Below the pieces are notes generated by a model, which ran no database searches, was not told the origin of the DNA, and was given only the letters and a program-made list of their open reading frames with translations. From contig JAXGGA010002194.1 of NCBI GenBank assembly GCA_038373865.1, positions 1-64,000 of the forward strand: a DNA stretch of 64,000 nucleotides, in the 5' to 3' direction. Position numbers and translations under genes: made by a program. Below, in pieces: positions 1 to 12,247 of this stretch; position 1 is the first letter of the stretch, and each line of letters opens with the position of its first letter. The DNA is from Uloborus plumipes (Eukaryota > Arthropoda > Arachnida > Araneae > Uloboridae).

Positions 1-300
1 TTTTACTCAAAAACCTACTTTTTAGTTTATTACTGTAAAATTAGCAATTTTACAGTTTACTATCATGAAATTAGCTGTATTATACTGTAAAAACAACAGT
101 ATAATACTGGAAGCAGAGGTTCTATTTTAAAACTGTAAAATGCAGAGTAATAAACTGTGAAACTAACAATTTTACAGTTTAGTATTGCAAACTAGCAATT
201 TCACAGTTTACTACTGTAAAATTTGCAATACTGCAGTTTCTTACTATAAAATTACTATAAAATTACCTGTATTAAACTGTTAAAAACGTCTATTTTTGCA
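1..300. repeat. TGTAAAA palindromic repeat, fragment
   Basis: Tightly packed forward and reverse copies of ACTGTAAAAT and ATTTTACAGT, plus TATTATACTG and CTGGAAGCAGAGGTTC. The same vocabulary recurs at 6995-7265 and around 28600-29470, where a central stretch close to CTTGGAACCTCTGCTG is flanked by AATACTG blocks. The left side is cut by the window edge. This looks like a foldback MITE with no coding capacity. The superfamily is unknown because no clean end or TSD is visible. Confidence 0.6.
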
Positions 301-1345
301 GTGTAAAGAGAAACTTCAGAAATGCAAATTAACCAGCACGTGGGTTAGTTTCAAAAGCCGCATTTTAACAAATTAAAACGTTTTCATTGGCAGTTAATGC
401 TCTTATGGTCACTATGATGGAATGTGTTAATTTTATCAAAACGAACATTAATAGAAGGTATTCTTTTAAGACTTTTGCTCTGAAATTATAAGTGATTTTA
501 TTACATAATGAAATGTATATAAAAAAACGGCCGATTGAAATTAATAGTCAATATTAGAGTTATATAAAAACAGTTTTGAAAAGAGGCACTTGGGTACATT
601 TTAGTTAAATCAAACATTTTGCATTTCAAACTGAGTTGATTGGAAACACCAATCCCAGACTGTGTGATATTTTCTTGAGTAAATTATAATAAAACTACTA
701 CATATAAACTAAACTCAGTTGCGCAAAAGTCCACGGGGGCCAAGGCTTACTGTCCCTATCTCAGTTTTCGTGACCGTGGTTTCTGGGTGCAAGGTTGTCA
801 GCTGAATGTGGAACCCCTGTGTTTAGTTCCCAAGCACGCTTGGTACTCATTTTATCGATATACCCACGGGATAAAAAGCTAAGTCGTCCGTGCCAAAGTC
901 AGAAGTCGAGACTGGGTCTACGACGTGGAAGCACAAAACGCAATCACTTAGCCACTAGAAAAATGCACCATTGGTCGTTGTTATTTTGCGACTATGATTC
1001 TTGTTTAATACTCTCATTTTTTGATTATCTTTTGAAATTCTCCAAGTGAAATCATAGGAAATAATAAATATTGTATTTGTCAAACTGATTTAATTGGGAA
1101 CTCCGATCGCAGAATGTCATGTTTTCTAAAATAAAGAATAACCATACGAACTCTAGACTAAACTTCAAAGACAAGATAAGCACTTGATCAACTAATGTCA
1201 GCACAATTTCTGAGAAACATTAGGAGAAAATTACACTAATTTCAGTACAATTGGATATCAAATCTTATAGAAATTACTACGAGATATTTTAGTTTCTCGT
1301 TACAAAAAAAAAAAAGAGCCGAAAGTTTCAAATCTCTGTGAGTTA
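301..1345. other. AT-rich interval, nothing recognised
   Basis: No gene or repeat boundary is recognised. A GC-richer patch at about 720-960 is open for 84 codons on the plus strand, but the translation is low-quality and resembles no family I know. It is more likely an old repeat fragment than an exon. Confidence 0.5.
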
Positions 1346-1573
1346 CCGTAAAGTCGGGTTACATGGACCCACAAGAGGGTTACTTGAGCCCACAGTAAAA
1401 TGATAAAATCTGGGTTTGGTACTGGCGTTAGAGACTGCAGAGTGCTTCTACCTAGCCCAGAAACGAGGAACTATGTGCAAGTCTTCAACTAGTGAGTAGT
1501 AAACCTAGATTTTATCATTTTACTGTAATGGGCTCAAGTAACCCCCTAGGGTCCAAGTAACCTGACTTCACGG
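1346..1573. mobile_element. TA-flanked MITE with long inverted repeats
   Basis: The ends are inverted copies starting CCGTAAAGTCGGGTTAC on the left and CCGTGAAGTCAGGTTAC on the right, flanked by TA at 1344-1345 and 1574-1575. The inverted homology continues inward through GGTTACTTGAGCCCA and CAGTAAAATGATAAAATCT, so most of the 228 bp can fold into a hairpin. It has no ORF. The TA duplication and long TIR suggest a non-autonomous Tc1/mariner-group element. Confidence 0.8.
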
Positions 1574-1575
1574 TA

Positions 1576-1799
1576 CGTTTAAAAAGGGCCTGGGAAATCT
1601 GTGGAAGGACAGCAGTTGCTCAATTTACATGCTTTGGTGGTTAACCCTGACATCCTGACTCCAAAATAACATTTTATTCTAAGGTTCTGCTATGTATGTG
1701 TCATAACATGTTTCATGTTATTACATTTTGTGCCAAAAATTGTGAATTATTGTTTATTTTTCAATCATTTTCTATTAAGTAGTTTTTTACAAGATATGC
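1576..1799. other. Unassigned interval
   Basis: AT-rich sequence with no ORF or repeat structure that I recognise, between the MITE and the GC-richer LTR-like patch. Confidence 0.4.
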
Positions 1800-2480
1800 T
1801 GCTGGAATTTGACATTGAGGCGGGAAGAGTTCGACCTCTGCCAGCCTCATTGTCTTTGTCGCTTTGTTCTGTGTCGCGTCATCTTCGCCTCTGAGGATGA
1901 CCTCAACTTCGAGCTGATCTTCTTGATGTTTACCATTCTAAGTTTTGCTGAAGAAAGTTGGTGAGTGGCCTCAGTGAAAATGAGGCTATATAAGCCCCGA
2001 CCGTTAGAGGATTGGAGGCTTCTTTTTCCAGACTTCTCCGTCATGTGTGGGAGGAAATTGCTTTTCTTCAGAGCGGTCCGTTCTCAGTGGCAATTGCCAT
2101 GTTTGCTCTTGAATAACGATTAATGGTGCCTGCATGCGAGCGATCAGTCCTTTTCACTTCTCCACCGAGCTTTAGATTACGACGCTGTGTGGGGTTTGGG
2201 CTTTTAAACTTCCGACTCCCCTCCTGTCCTTGTGTTTTTCTCCAGAGAAATCTGCGCGCGGCTCCCCGCTGAGCCAACCGTGATGATGGACATTGGACAT
2301 TACGCAAATGTGTTAGCTTTCTCCAATTACTCCCGCTTAACGCGGGAAGGATCATGGTTTGTTTTGAATAAATTTTGTGCCCTCATCACCTGTACTCACC
2401 TGCTTCCCTAAGCCGGTTCTGGCCATCTCCATGTCTGTTCTGAGACATGAACTACATACTCTTCCCGCTTTCCGATCTCA
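1800..2480 (+). promoter_or_regulatory. LTR-like or promoter-like patch with TATA box and poly(A) signal
   Basis: This ~0.7-kb patch is clearly richer in G+C than its surroundings. It contains GGCTATATAAGCCCC near 1983, a good TATA-box candidate, and AATAAA near 2369 about 380 bp downstream. That order is what a U3-R-U5 LTR or a short transcription unit would show. I found no convincing TG/CA ends, TSD, primer-binding site or second copy, so a solo LTR is only one reading. Two minus-strand ORFs (1847-2044 and 2068-2355) translate to low-complexity sequence and are not supported as genes. Confidence 0.3.
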
Positions 2481-3690
2481 CCTATTTTCCAAGACTTTTG
2501 ATTTGACTTTGGGCGCTAGGTAATTTTTAAGAGATTATGCCAACTTTAAAGTGCACTCTGAAGACCAATGGTGAGTTTAATGTTAAAAAATTTTGACCTC
2601 TTTTGTTCATTCGCAGTAGCGGACTTGGGGTTTATTTTACAAATGCTCCTTTATCCGTTTTTGTCTAATGTTCCCCTTCAGTTTGTATTAAATTGTCACT
2701 AATGCTTTTTTAAAAAATTTCCTGGGGCGGTCAATCTTTGATTCATGAGCACAACGCTAAAGTTTTATCCTAATATGGTTTCATTTGATTTGATAATATA
2801 TTCCCCCGGAACAATATTTATACTTATTACCAGATTCCTCCAAATTATATTTCAGCAGGTTTCTTTTTAAGTTCGATTTTTTTTCCGAGCAGAATTAATG
2901 CACAACGTAATGTCTTTTAAATTTTAACTTTCAACTGCCTTTATACCACATTACCACAGTATGCTTCGTTGTGAAAATCTTTGCTTAATTTTTCGTAAAA
3001 TCTTCTAACAATACTATGGCTAGGAGAAGGTCGCCTATAGTGGACTATAGCTTAAATAAGACCTTAGCCATAAAAACTACAGAGAAAACCGGACTTTACA
3101 TTTCTCCAGGGATAGATGGAAACAACGTAAAAGACGGGAAACATATAGAAGGAACCTGCTGAAGGGACTTAGCTGCTCAAGAATTGACGAAAACGTAGAT
3201 TCGGAGGCGTAAAATCAGGACAAAGCTCTGTGTTACATTCTAACGGTGGAAAAGCAAAGCTTGAGTTCTGCAAGCTACCAATATGAAATTTCATCAGCCT
3301 TCGAATTACTTAACCTGTGTTACAACTTGACGTATGTTCAACACTTCTTAAATCTTATTTCGAATTAGAAAATGTAATCGTGTTATTCTTTCCTTTTCTT
3401 TTCATTGCTTGAAGAGAGAGCAATTCCAACGAAATTCGAGCATTTCTATTAGGACTGACGTCTAAAACTGCAGTTGTCCCAAAGGAAAGGACGCAGAGGG
3501 AATGCCATTTTTTCCGTTTTATATATTAATCCATCGAGCATAAACTACAAAAATCTACCTTTCGATCTTTTGCTGTTGTGCGCTCCAATAAACATTTGAA
3601 AACGGCAACTCCCCATCCAGATTTGTAAAGCTGTTTTCTTTTTGCTTGGAAAATTCTCAAACCACCACACTATGGGTGTTTTTTTAAAAC
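2481..3690. other. AT-rich interval, nothing recognised
   Basis: No ORF of note, no inverted or tandem repeat found by eye, and no recognisable transposon terminus. Confidence 0.45.
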
Positions 3691-3947
3691 TTGAAATATT
3701 TGTTTAACAGGGATTGCGGTGTAATACTTTTCGTTTGTGAGCAAACATAGTATCAAATCAGACAATTCAATAAAAAGCAGTATTTTAAGTTTTTTTTTTC
3801 ATTTTTTTAACTTATTAATTTTATTTTACTGTGCATTGCTTGCGGAAAATTGAAATATTTGTTTAACAGGGATTGCGGTGTAATACTGTTTCGTTTGTGA
3901 ACAAACATAGTATCAAATCGGACAATTCAATAAAAAGCAGTATTTTA

Positions 3948-4017
<70 letters not shown>

Positions 4018-4051
4018 TTACTAATTTTGTTTTACTGTGCATTGCTTGCGG
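3691..4051. repeat. 159-bp tandem duplication with poly(T) tract
   Basis: The sequence from TTGAAATATTTGTTTAACAG at 3691 restarts at 3850 with only a few substitutions, giving two direct units of about 159 bp without the T-tract. In the second unit the T-run has grown to about 63 T (3952-4014). Both units share AGGGATTGCGGTGTAATAC and ACTGTGCATTGCTTGCGGAA. The T-tract length may be affected by assembly. Confidence 0.85.
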
Positions 4052-5570
4052 AACTTCGAATACATGATCAAAATACACTTCCATTAAAACGAAAACTTAG
4101 TTCAAATCAAAAGTTCAAGAACAAATTACTGGTTTTTTTACTTCGGATGAGTAATCACATATGGTAAGATTGTATATGCAATGCATCACCATGAAGTTAA
4201 TTTATAAATAATAGGAAAAAATTATTGAAACAAAAATGTTTATTCTGTCTTCCGATTTATCTTTTGCAAATACATTCATTGGTATTTTCACAGCGGATTA
4301 CAATAAATACAAAACAAACACATAACCAATGTCAAAATATAATTTTAAAGAGCGCACGTGTTTTACACGCACCATTTTCTCTTACACATTCATTAATCCT
4401 TACTTTTTTCACTGATAATAAAAAAATCTCTAATTTTCTATAAACTAAAACCAAGTAGATTGGAATTTCATGCAATGGTTACTCTTCTTTGGTGACTTTG
4501 AAATGGCCAAAAAAGGAAAACTATTTCAAAGTGAAGCTTTAATTAAAAAAGAACCTTCATTTTTACCACAAACTGAACAGCGCAAGAGAAAATTCTAATG
4601 CCATCCTTTTCATTTCTGTATATTAAATTTACATATAAATTAAAAACTTACCAGCTTTAAACATGGAAACATTAAAGCAAATGTTTTATAAAGCTTTCAA
4701 AAACATCTCATTACAACTAATCCAAATTAGCTACAAGAGCCAAGTTAATATTTCCTCCGTATTATCACCCACCGCGGCTCATTAATATCAAATATTCAAA
4801 ATTAATAGCTAATCATCTTTCTAAAAATAGTAGTATCCGTTGTACATAAGTTCCAAAATGCTGGCCTCTGGGAAACGTTAAAACTTATGGATTAATTACT
4901 GCTTCACGCACGTTTTCCTGTAAACAAGTGCGTAGGCATCCACTTTTTTCCAAAACGGGAATTTTCGCCCACGTTTGGCTCTCTTGCAGTTTGGAAGAAA
5001 ATCCATATTGATTCTCATTAAAATACTAAATGAAAATATTCTAAATTTAGTGTTAAAATAACAACGAATAAAATTTTCCTGATACTTCACCTATCTTGGG
5101 AATATTCTATAAATATAGAATTGCAATGATTATTTTTTTTAAATATTTTTAATTACATACGTGGAGCAATAGAGTCAAATGCTGTTTTTAAAAAATATAT
5201 CATAGCTCTCAAAAGTATTCAAACGATATTACAACCCGGCCACAAAAGTGACACAGCTGAAAATTAAAAAAAAAAGTATTAATTATTAATTTAATATCTA
5301 AATTTAATCCTCTTTGTTGCCAAAACAACTCGTACAAAGTTAAAGTACATAGCTGGTGTGTGGTGGCGTATTAAAGAGGGAGCCATAAATGACACATCGG
5401 GGAACTTCTCATTCAAACAAGTAATATTAAGATCCAAATAAACTTTGCTAGAGTTACGAAACGTATTATAACCAAAACTAGAAGAAACACCTTTGCGTCG
5501 ATGAATCCAATTTAATTTTATATTCGTTATAAAAAAGAAACACCCGACTGGGTCCTTGGTAACGATGATA
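4052..5570. other. AT-rich interval, nothing recognised
   Basis: The ORFs at 4225-4443 (+) and 4896-5090 (-) are short, low-complexity and unrelated to anything I recognise. No transposon boundary was found. Confidence 0.45.
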
Positions 5571-5572
5571 TA

Positions 5573-6508
5573 TAGGCGATTCTCTGTAAACTCGTAATTG
5601 GCTGTCCGGAACGAAAAATTTTTAAATGAATAAAATGTAATAAAGTAATTATCTCTCTTAATTCAAGTAAAGCATTAATGTTTTGTAGCCCAATTGTATT
5701 TGGAACGATATATTTTTTTTCCTAGAAATTATCCACACACCAAAAACACAGTCCCCTGACTGTACCAATCCAATAGTTAAGCACTTAAAGGCAATATTTC
5801 AAGAAACCTATTAACACTACATAAATTTGGCAATAATAAACTACAAAATAGAACAATGCAACTATATCTTTTTTTATGAAATAAGGTCTAATTACGTATA
5901 TCTAAAATTTAAAATTGTCATGTAAATTCTGTCCGGAGTTTTTTCAAACAGTCCTCTGCCACAATTTCAAAGCTCCAATAGAAAAATTATGTTACTCCTG
6001 CAAATGTTTTTTGGCATGAAGTTTAAAGCAATCAGTGTGAATTTGCTGAAATTGCTGAGAACGGTGTTGAAATGATACTTTGTTTAGTGTCAGAGCCACA
6101 TTTGTGATGAAAGTGTGCATCTTGTTCGTTGCGAAAACAGTCCTCTGGGAAGTGATTTTATTAATATCAATTTGTTTAGTTATGAAACATATTAGTTATT
6201 ACGTCCATGATTTGTGCCTGAATTTATAGGTCGTCTCGTAACTAATTATGTTCCAACAGTTTTGCAGATATTACGCAACAAAGTGCAAATACACAGTCTT
6301 CTGGCACAGTCCCCTGCCTAGTTATACTGGCAAGGGACTTACCCCTATCATGATTTATCATAAAAACACAAACTTCAATTGCCCCTCTTTCGAACCAAAG
6401 TAATAGATTCATTTTCTGAGCAATAGTAGAAAATTATACGAACATTTCAAAAAACCATGCCCGGATAGAAACCGTGTGGAAAATGACGAGTTTAAGGAGA
6501 ATCGCCCA
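5573..6508. mobile_element. Family F MITE, copy F1 (936 bp)
   Basis: The left end is TAGGCGATTCTCTGTAAACT and the right end is its inverse (GAGAATCGCCCA), flanked by TA at 5571-5572 and 6509-6510. There is no ORF of note. Inside, the decamer CAGTCCNCTG (with one CAGTCTTCTG variant) recurs at 5749, 5949, 6138, 6294 and 6307. CTGTCCGGA lies near both ends. The TA duplication and TIR suggest a non-autonomous Tc1/mariner-group element. The other copies are at 12.2, 13.2, 27.7, 30.1, 48.5 and 49.6 kb. Confidence 0.85.
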
Positions 6509-6510
6509 TA

Positions 6511-6994
6511 TCAGTAATTTTCCAAAGAGCTTTCTGTAATGAGGGTCACCCTCTTATGCATTAATGTGATTATGCATCAAAATGTTTATCTTAAAACATT
6601 TCAACAGTGTCAAGAGTTCTGTTTTGGCTGAGAATAATTAGAATGAAAAACAAACACGAAACGTAAAAAAAGAAGAAAAAGAAAAAAACATCACTTGAGG
6701 CAAAGATAATCACTTGTGCGTGAAACACATGGGAAGATGTTGATTACCGTTTTGATGTATACCACGCCTCAAATGATCCGCTCATTGGATTCTACTAAAC
6801 AATAAAACACTTGATATAAATTAACCTTTGAGTACATATTCGTAACATTAACCTAATTGTATATTTGTATAAAAAAATACTTCAGAACACCTTAGGTATT
6901 TTATGGCCACCCTATCTGTAGTTTCTGAAACATACTTCGAACGAAAGACTGCACTAATATTTAGACGAATTACAAGAAAAAAAATAATCTTATT
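6511..6994. other. AT-rich interval, nothing recognised
   Basis: Lies between F1 and the palindromic TGTAAAA repeat. It contains only A-rich simple sequence and no supportable gene. Confidence 0.4.
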
Positions 6995-7265
6995 TTTACA
7001 GTATAATACTGGCAGATGAGGCTCCAGTTTAACACTGTAAAACACGCAGTAATAAGCTGTAAAATTGCTAATGTAGCAGTTTATTACTGTAAAACACGCA
7101 GTAATAAGCTGTAAAATTGCTAATGTAGCAGTTTATTACTGTAAAACAAGCAGTAATAAGCTGTAAAATTGCTAATGTAGCAGTTTATTACTGTGTGTTT
7201 CAGTTTTACACTGGAACCTCGGCTGCCAGTATTACACTGTAAGAACAACAATTCATTTTTTCAGT
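6995..7265. repeat. TGTAAAA palindromic repeat with 52-bp tandem core
   Basis: The outer parts are inverted: TACTGGCAGATGAGGCTCCA on the left against TGGAACCTCGGCTGCCAGTA on the right, each flanked by ACTGTAAAA-type blocks. In the centre a 52-bp unit starting CAGTAATAAGCTGTAAAATT begins at 7047, 7099 and 7151, the last incomplete. The near identity of the units implies recent tandem growth inside an older foldback repeat. Confidence 0.8.
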
Positions 7266-8604
7266 GTACTTATTTTTCTTCTTTAATAACTTTACCTCTG
7301 TTTCAAATATGAAATTTAAAAGAGTTCTTTTGACTGGCACCCAATAAATACGCACCCAGAAAAGTATATTTTAGTTTTTTTTTTCTCTCTTTTTTTGTGA
7401 CGTTCGCTCTTTCAATAGAAAATATCATTTCTCTTTTTTAGTTTTTAATTGACTCTCTTATTAATTACTATCACTTTTTATGCACAACGTAATGCAGTTT
7501 TAAGAGGCCAACAAACTTAATTTAAAAAAAAAAAAGAATACATGCCAACGGCGCTTTCTTGTTTGAAACAAAGTTAAATATTTTCTTCGTCATCGTGCAT
7601 AGAATGCTGGAAAAAAAATGTATTCTAGCAATTACAAAAAGGCATTTTTTAAATATATATATATACCTTATTTGAAATAATTATAAAGACAACGGAAAAC
7701 AATGCGGAACAGTAGACCAACGGCATCAAAACAGACGCTACTTTTAACACTTCGACCATTTTTCTACCGCCTCCTCATTAATTAGCAAAAAGCATGCCGC
7801 AGTAGAAAGTGCAAAGTGTTTGTTTTTCATCTCGATATTTAATTCCAGATCTTCAAAATGTCTGACGTCACGGAATAGTTTTGCGTCAATCTTAAAACAC
7901 CCGTGGGAAATAGCGGCTGAGAAGTTTTGCTTCGCTAAATGACGTCAGATGACGTCAGAGAAAAGGCGATATCGCGTCATATTTGCCTACCTATAACAAG
8001 GTAGCTAGTAATATACGCTTTTGTTATTGGGGATCGAAACTAAAATCCCTGGCGGAGATTAGCAAAGGTTTCCTTGTTGAATATTTCACGCCTTTCTCTT
8101 TTCTGTCGAACCATTGTGGAACAGGAATAGAAATTTTAATGAACGTTTCTCTAAGGGTTTTCAACAGTTTAAAAAGCTTATAGAGCATAGTTCACGCCGT
8201 TTGTAAAAGCGAAGCTGCTCTTTCAAGGTTGTAAAGAGCACGTCCACAAAACCGACACTGCTAAATACTGTAAATGAGTTAGTTATATTTAATGACGCAA
8301 GGCCGGTCTTAAGATAAAAATGCTTTCCCATTGTGTTATTTTCTGTTTCTAACTTTGGTGATAGAATTACACTAAGTAGAGAACATGAAAGAAAATATTT
8401 AAGTATACTCCATATTTATCAGTTGATTCTTGAACTCAAACTAAAATAAAGTTAGTTTGGAAATAATATCGATGCGAAGTGGGAAAAAATATACACAGGG
8501 AAAAATGATGTGTGTTTGAACATTTTATTTTTCCTTTCTTTATACTTCAAAAACCGTTACCTATTTTTTGAAGCAAAAATTTCCCCATGATGGAACTATG
8601 TATC
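7266..8604. other. Unassigned interval
   Basis: AT-rich. It has a short cluster of TGACGTCA-like sites at about 7860-7980 and a 66-codon plus-strand ORF at 7983-8183 without recognisable similarity. Neither is enough to call a gene or promoter. Confidence 0.4.
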
Positions 8605-8608
8605 CTTT

Positions 8609-10274
8609 GGGCAATTTCACGATAAGGTCAACCATATGATCAAATTTTCAAAAATAATATTTTTAAACAAGCAAGGTATCATTTTAAAGGTGAAGAATTG
8701 AATATTTTGATATAAGTTACAAGATGTTAAACTAAGGCCAAGATTTTGAGCATTTTCAAACCATATTTGGCGACTTTCAAAGAAGCACTGTAATCTATTT
8801 TAATTTTGTAGTTATTAAATAATTCTCATTAAATTCTGGGTGTCAGACGTAAAACATTTTTTTTACCTCCGACACCATTTACGTCCGACACTTTTACAAT
8901 CCCTAAACTACACCTGTTTTCAACTATGATTTTTCATATTTTGCCTTTAATTACAAAACTGAAATAGAGCATACAAATAAAGGAACTTTTTATGAATTTA
9001 TTGTATGTGCATGTACTTTTTAATTTACTTAGAAAAACTTGCAATTTTTTTCGTATGATTTTTTAAAAGTTTTTTTTTCTTTCGTAACAGATTTACATTA
9101 AGACAATTTAGACGCATATTACAATTTAATTATTGGTTAACATCATTGTTGAAAGCCAATAGTTTTGGAATATAATCCGAACCACGGCTGCACCCAAACA
9201 CTTTTCACTCTTTTGGTGGTCACTGTCAGTCAGTTTCAATTTTGAATTAAAAAGAAAACAATATAGAATAAAAAATAAAGGGTCTGCAAAAGCTGAAAAT
9301 GAAATACTTTTTTGAAATGAGAGAGTTGATTCACTTTTCCTTCAATAATTAGCAAAACTATGAACAAGAAACTTTGAAACCAGCTATTTTACTAAAATAC
9401 TTTTGTAAAATCCAAAATTTTTAAAATTAATAAAACATAACAAGTTTATATCTTCATAAAAATTGTTTTAGACTCTTATAAACTGTGGTTGAGATTAGTA
9501 AATGCTCAATTCAGTGAAAAATATGCACCCTTTTTTTTTAATTAAAACTTTTCCTCCAAAAATTGTTACGAACTCCACAACCATAATTTTCTCAGTTTTA
9601 GTTTTAACAGAACACACTTTTTCATTAAAATTATTAGCTGATTTAGAAATGAGTAATTATCTATCCCAAGTACCAGTTTTGGCATGAAAATCAATTCAAG
9701 TACTAAGTAAAATTCAATGTTCCTTAACGATTTAAATTGTATCTTTAGGGGACAGTTAAAGTTTGATGTATCATTTTAAGTGTAAAAAAATTCTATGCGA
9801 CCTTTGAACAAAAGTTAAGCTTATAATCATTGAGATATTTACATTTATGAGCAATATTTTACATCCATTGTGAACAATTTACGTCCCACACCAAGGTGAA
9901 AAGGTTCTCAAATTAATTTTATCCTTCATTGTATAATTTAAAAACTGTGAAATATGCTTTACTCATGAGTATTCTTTTGAATTTAGTTGTTTCTAAAATT
10001 AAAATGTAAGCCACTTCGCAGACTTTTGATAATTTTTAACCGAGGAATCAATTTCAGTATTTGTGCGCTTACGTCCGACACCAACTCTTTGAACTAGTTT
10101 AATTTTTACTTTAGGGATTCAATTTTGACAATTAACGTGATTTTATATTCTGTTTGATTCAGGAAGTATTTTAATCACCAATTTAATGATTTTAAATTAG
10201 TTTATGTTTGGTAAATGGAATTAAAACTGAGAAATTTGTCTTCGTTTTTTACGTCCGACACCATGGAATTGCCC
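8609..10274. mobile_element. Family S transposon, copy S1 (1,666 bp)
   Basis: The left end GGGCAATTTCACG and right end CCATGGAATTGCCC are inverted over the first 8 bp. Both are flanked by CTTT (8605-8608 and 10275-10278), a 4-bp target-site duplication. TACGTCCGACACC-like motifs sit at about 8866, 8881, 9881, 10071 and 10251, and the last runs straight into the right terminal repeat. No coding remnant was found, so this is a non-autonomous copy. See S2 and S3 for coding relatives. Confidence 0.8.
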
Positions 10275-10278
10275 CTTT

Positions 10279-11026
10279 GCGTCGTGGAGTTGTTTGAGAA
10301 TTTTTATAAAATTAGTGTTTTGCCTAATGTTTTTGTTTAAAGTCTTCATTTATTCACATGCGCCTCTTTAGGGGACACATGTGGGCAGTTATCATCCAAG
10401 TCATCATATGTGAATAATTGACATCACTATCCAAGGTGGTTGGCAAAAGCTATTGTTTGATTAAAAATCTGGAAACAAACAATAGGTAAGTTTTTACAAC
10501 ACCAATTTGTGCACAGGTTTTCTTGTGTTAGAGCTACTGAAAGTTCATCTGCTTTTTTACTTATGAAATTAATGTCTACAGTCTAATTTTTATTGAAATT
10601 TAGTTTATGAATGAAGATATTAAGCCAACAAAGAAACTTTAAACTGTTTTAATTATTTTGTAAACAATTTTTAAAAATTAGTCCTCCCATTCATGTAACG
10701 TCAGTCACAAAATTGTATAAAAGTTTGTGTTGCTTAAAAAGAACACAACCCAAGATTATAACAAGTCATATTCTATTTATTTATGATGATATCTTTAATA
10801 TTCTTTACTTAAATATTTAAAAGTAGTTGAATTTATGTATTTAAAATTTGCTTGAGATATGTAACATCAGTCACATTTCTCTTCCCACTAAGATGCTTTA
10901 ACAAACTACACAAACGGCATTAACTGCTGCAAAAAGGCAACACAGGAGGTGAGATAAATTTAAAATTACGAAAAATATGAATATTAGTAAATGAAAAACA
11001 AAGTGTATGATAAAATCAGCAGAGAG

Positions 11027-11029
<3 letters not shown>
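10279..11029. other. Unassigned interval with GTAACGTCAGTCAC motifs
   Basis: AT-rich. Copies of GTAAC(G/A)TCAGTCAC near 10697 and 10861 match the motif set of the S-type terminus at 14.7 kb, so this is probably the left part of that interrupted element. I could not find its left end. Confidence 0.4.

Positions 11030-11066
<37 letters not shown>
11030..11066. repeat. (TA)n microsatellite
   Basis: Uninterrupted TA dinucleotides immediately left of the MITE at 11067. The tract may have expanded from the TA insertion site. Confidence 0.95.
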
Positions 11067-11069
<3 letters not shown>

Positions 11070-11449
11070 CACCCTTGCTACAAAAGTGCCACAACTCAAA
11101 AAACTACGTTTTCCAGGAATTGCAAAAAAACTGTTCCCGGGCTGACTAGGCACATTTTAGTATTTTTGAATTTGTCAATATGAAGACAGATACATCTCAA
11201 ACTATGATTGTTAGTTACGCACGTTACTCTACGACGGCTGGACGACAACTCAAGATGTGGCATATCAGTGGAAGGGATCCTATGCATCTTGATAACAACA
11301 AAACGCCATAACTGCCTTTGGCGGCTGATTTTCAATGCAACTTCTTGCTCTTTTGAAGATTGGTAGAGACGTGTAAACTACGTCTAATGAGGGTCATAAC
11401 TCAAAGATTACAATTTTTGAGTTGTGGCACTTTTTTAGCAAGGGTAAGA
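11067..11449. mobile_element. TA-flanked MITE, TCGCACCCTTGCTAC family, copy 1
   Basis: The left end TCGCACCCTTGCTACAAAAG continues with TGCCACAACTCAAAAA; the right end is its inverse with three early mismatches. TA flanks both sides. A second copy at 60466-60837 is nearly identical internally and has better-preserved ends. The minus-strand ORF at 11096-11335 lies inside the MITE and is not considered a gene. Confidence 0.85.
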
Positions 11450-11451
11450 TA

Positions 11452-12245
11452 TATTTTTTGAAGTGATCATCTAGCTACGTTCTCAAAGTAAGTATGGATC
11501 AAGTTTTAAAAAAGATAAATTAGGAAAAGAAATAGAAAAAAATGGTAGAACACAAAAGAGCCCGATTTCAAACATCACCTGCCCCATGTTTTTCCTTTTA
11601 AGTTAAAGCTGGCTGCCATACACTCTTTGTGTATGGCAGTTAAATCAAACTGCTTACCAATGAAAACAATGGTTAAGCAATTTTGGACCTTATAGATCTT
11701 AGAAGACACGCACAAGGTTATGAAGACGTTAAAACTCCTTGGAATAATGATGACTCTTCGGAGAACTTCAATATTAGAGATAAAAATCTACATCCAATGA
11801 TTGTATGTACATCTTTTTTTGTACCATGCAAAAAGGTTTTTACGTACTACCATTTCAGGAAATGTGAAAATATTTTTAATTATAACCACCGGATTTGCAG
11901 TTGTGTTATCAATAGTTATATTTGAGTAATATTTTTTAATAAATCAGAAGCTGGAGTCGGTAATTAGCAGCCACGCTTTCTTTTGGCAGTGATAGTTAGA
12001 ATCATCAAGAGTTCAAAACTGTTTTTCAAAGTACAGAATACGTTCTAAAATTGAAGGCAGCATCAGTAGAGAGGGTTCTTGCGAAATATGATGATCAATT
12101 CTATGAGGTGAAGTTAGAGGCATTCAGAAATGTAAGTAGCAAGTTAATGTCAAGTTTCAAGCAGTAAAATGTTTGGAAATGGCCTGACGATGTGAATGAA
12201 ATTTATTATTTACAAAAAAAATGCACTGCAGAAACTTACCGCATA
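11452..12245. other. AT-rich interval, nothing recognised
   Basis: Includes a small perfect hairpin CATACACTCTTTGTGTATG near 11618. The plus-strand ORF at 11683-11925 has no recognisable similarity. Confidence 0.4.
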
Positions 12246-12247
12246 TA

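Noticed and set aside
795..1049. 84-codon plus-strand ORF
   Set aside because: No recognisable similarity and no supporting signals; composition suggests chance or an old repeat.
7047..7200. CRISPR-like short repeats
   Set aside because: Units are directly adjacent with no spacers and lie in a eukaryotic palindromic repeat.
10381..10420. Possible left end for the S-type terminus at 14.7 kb
   Set aside because: GGGCAGTTATCATCC resembles an S end only weakly, and the 4-bp flank does not match the right side.
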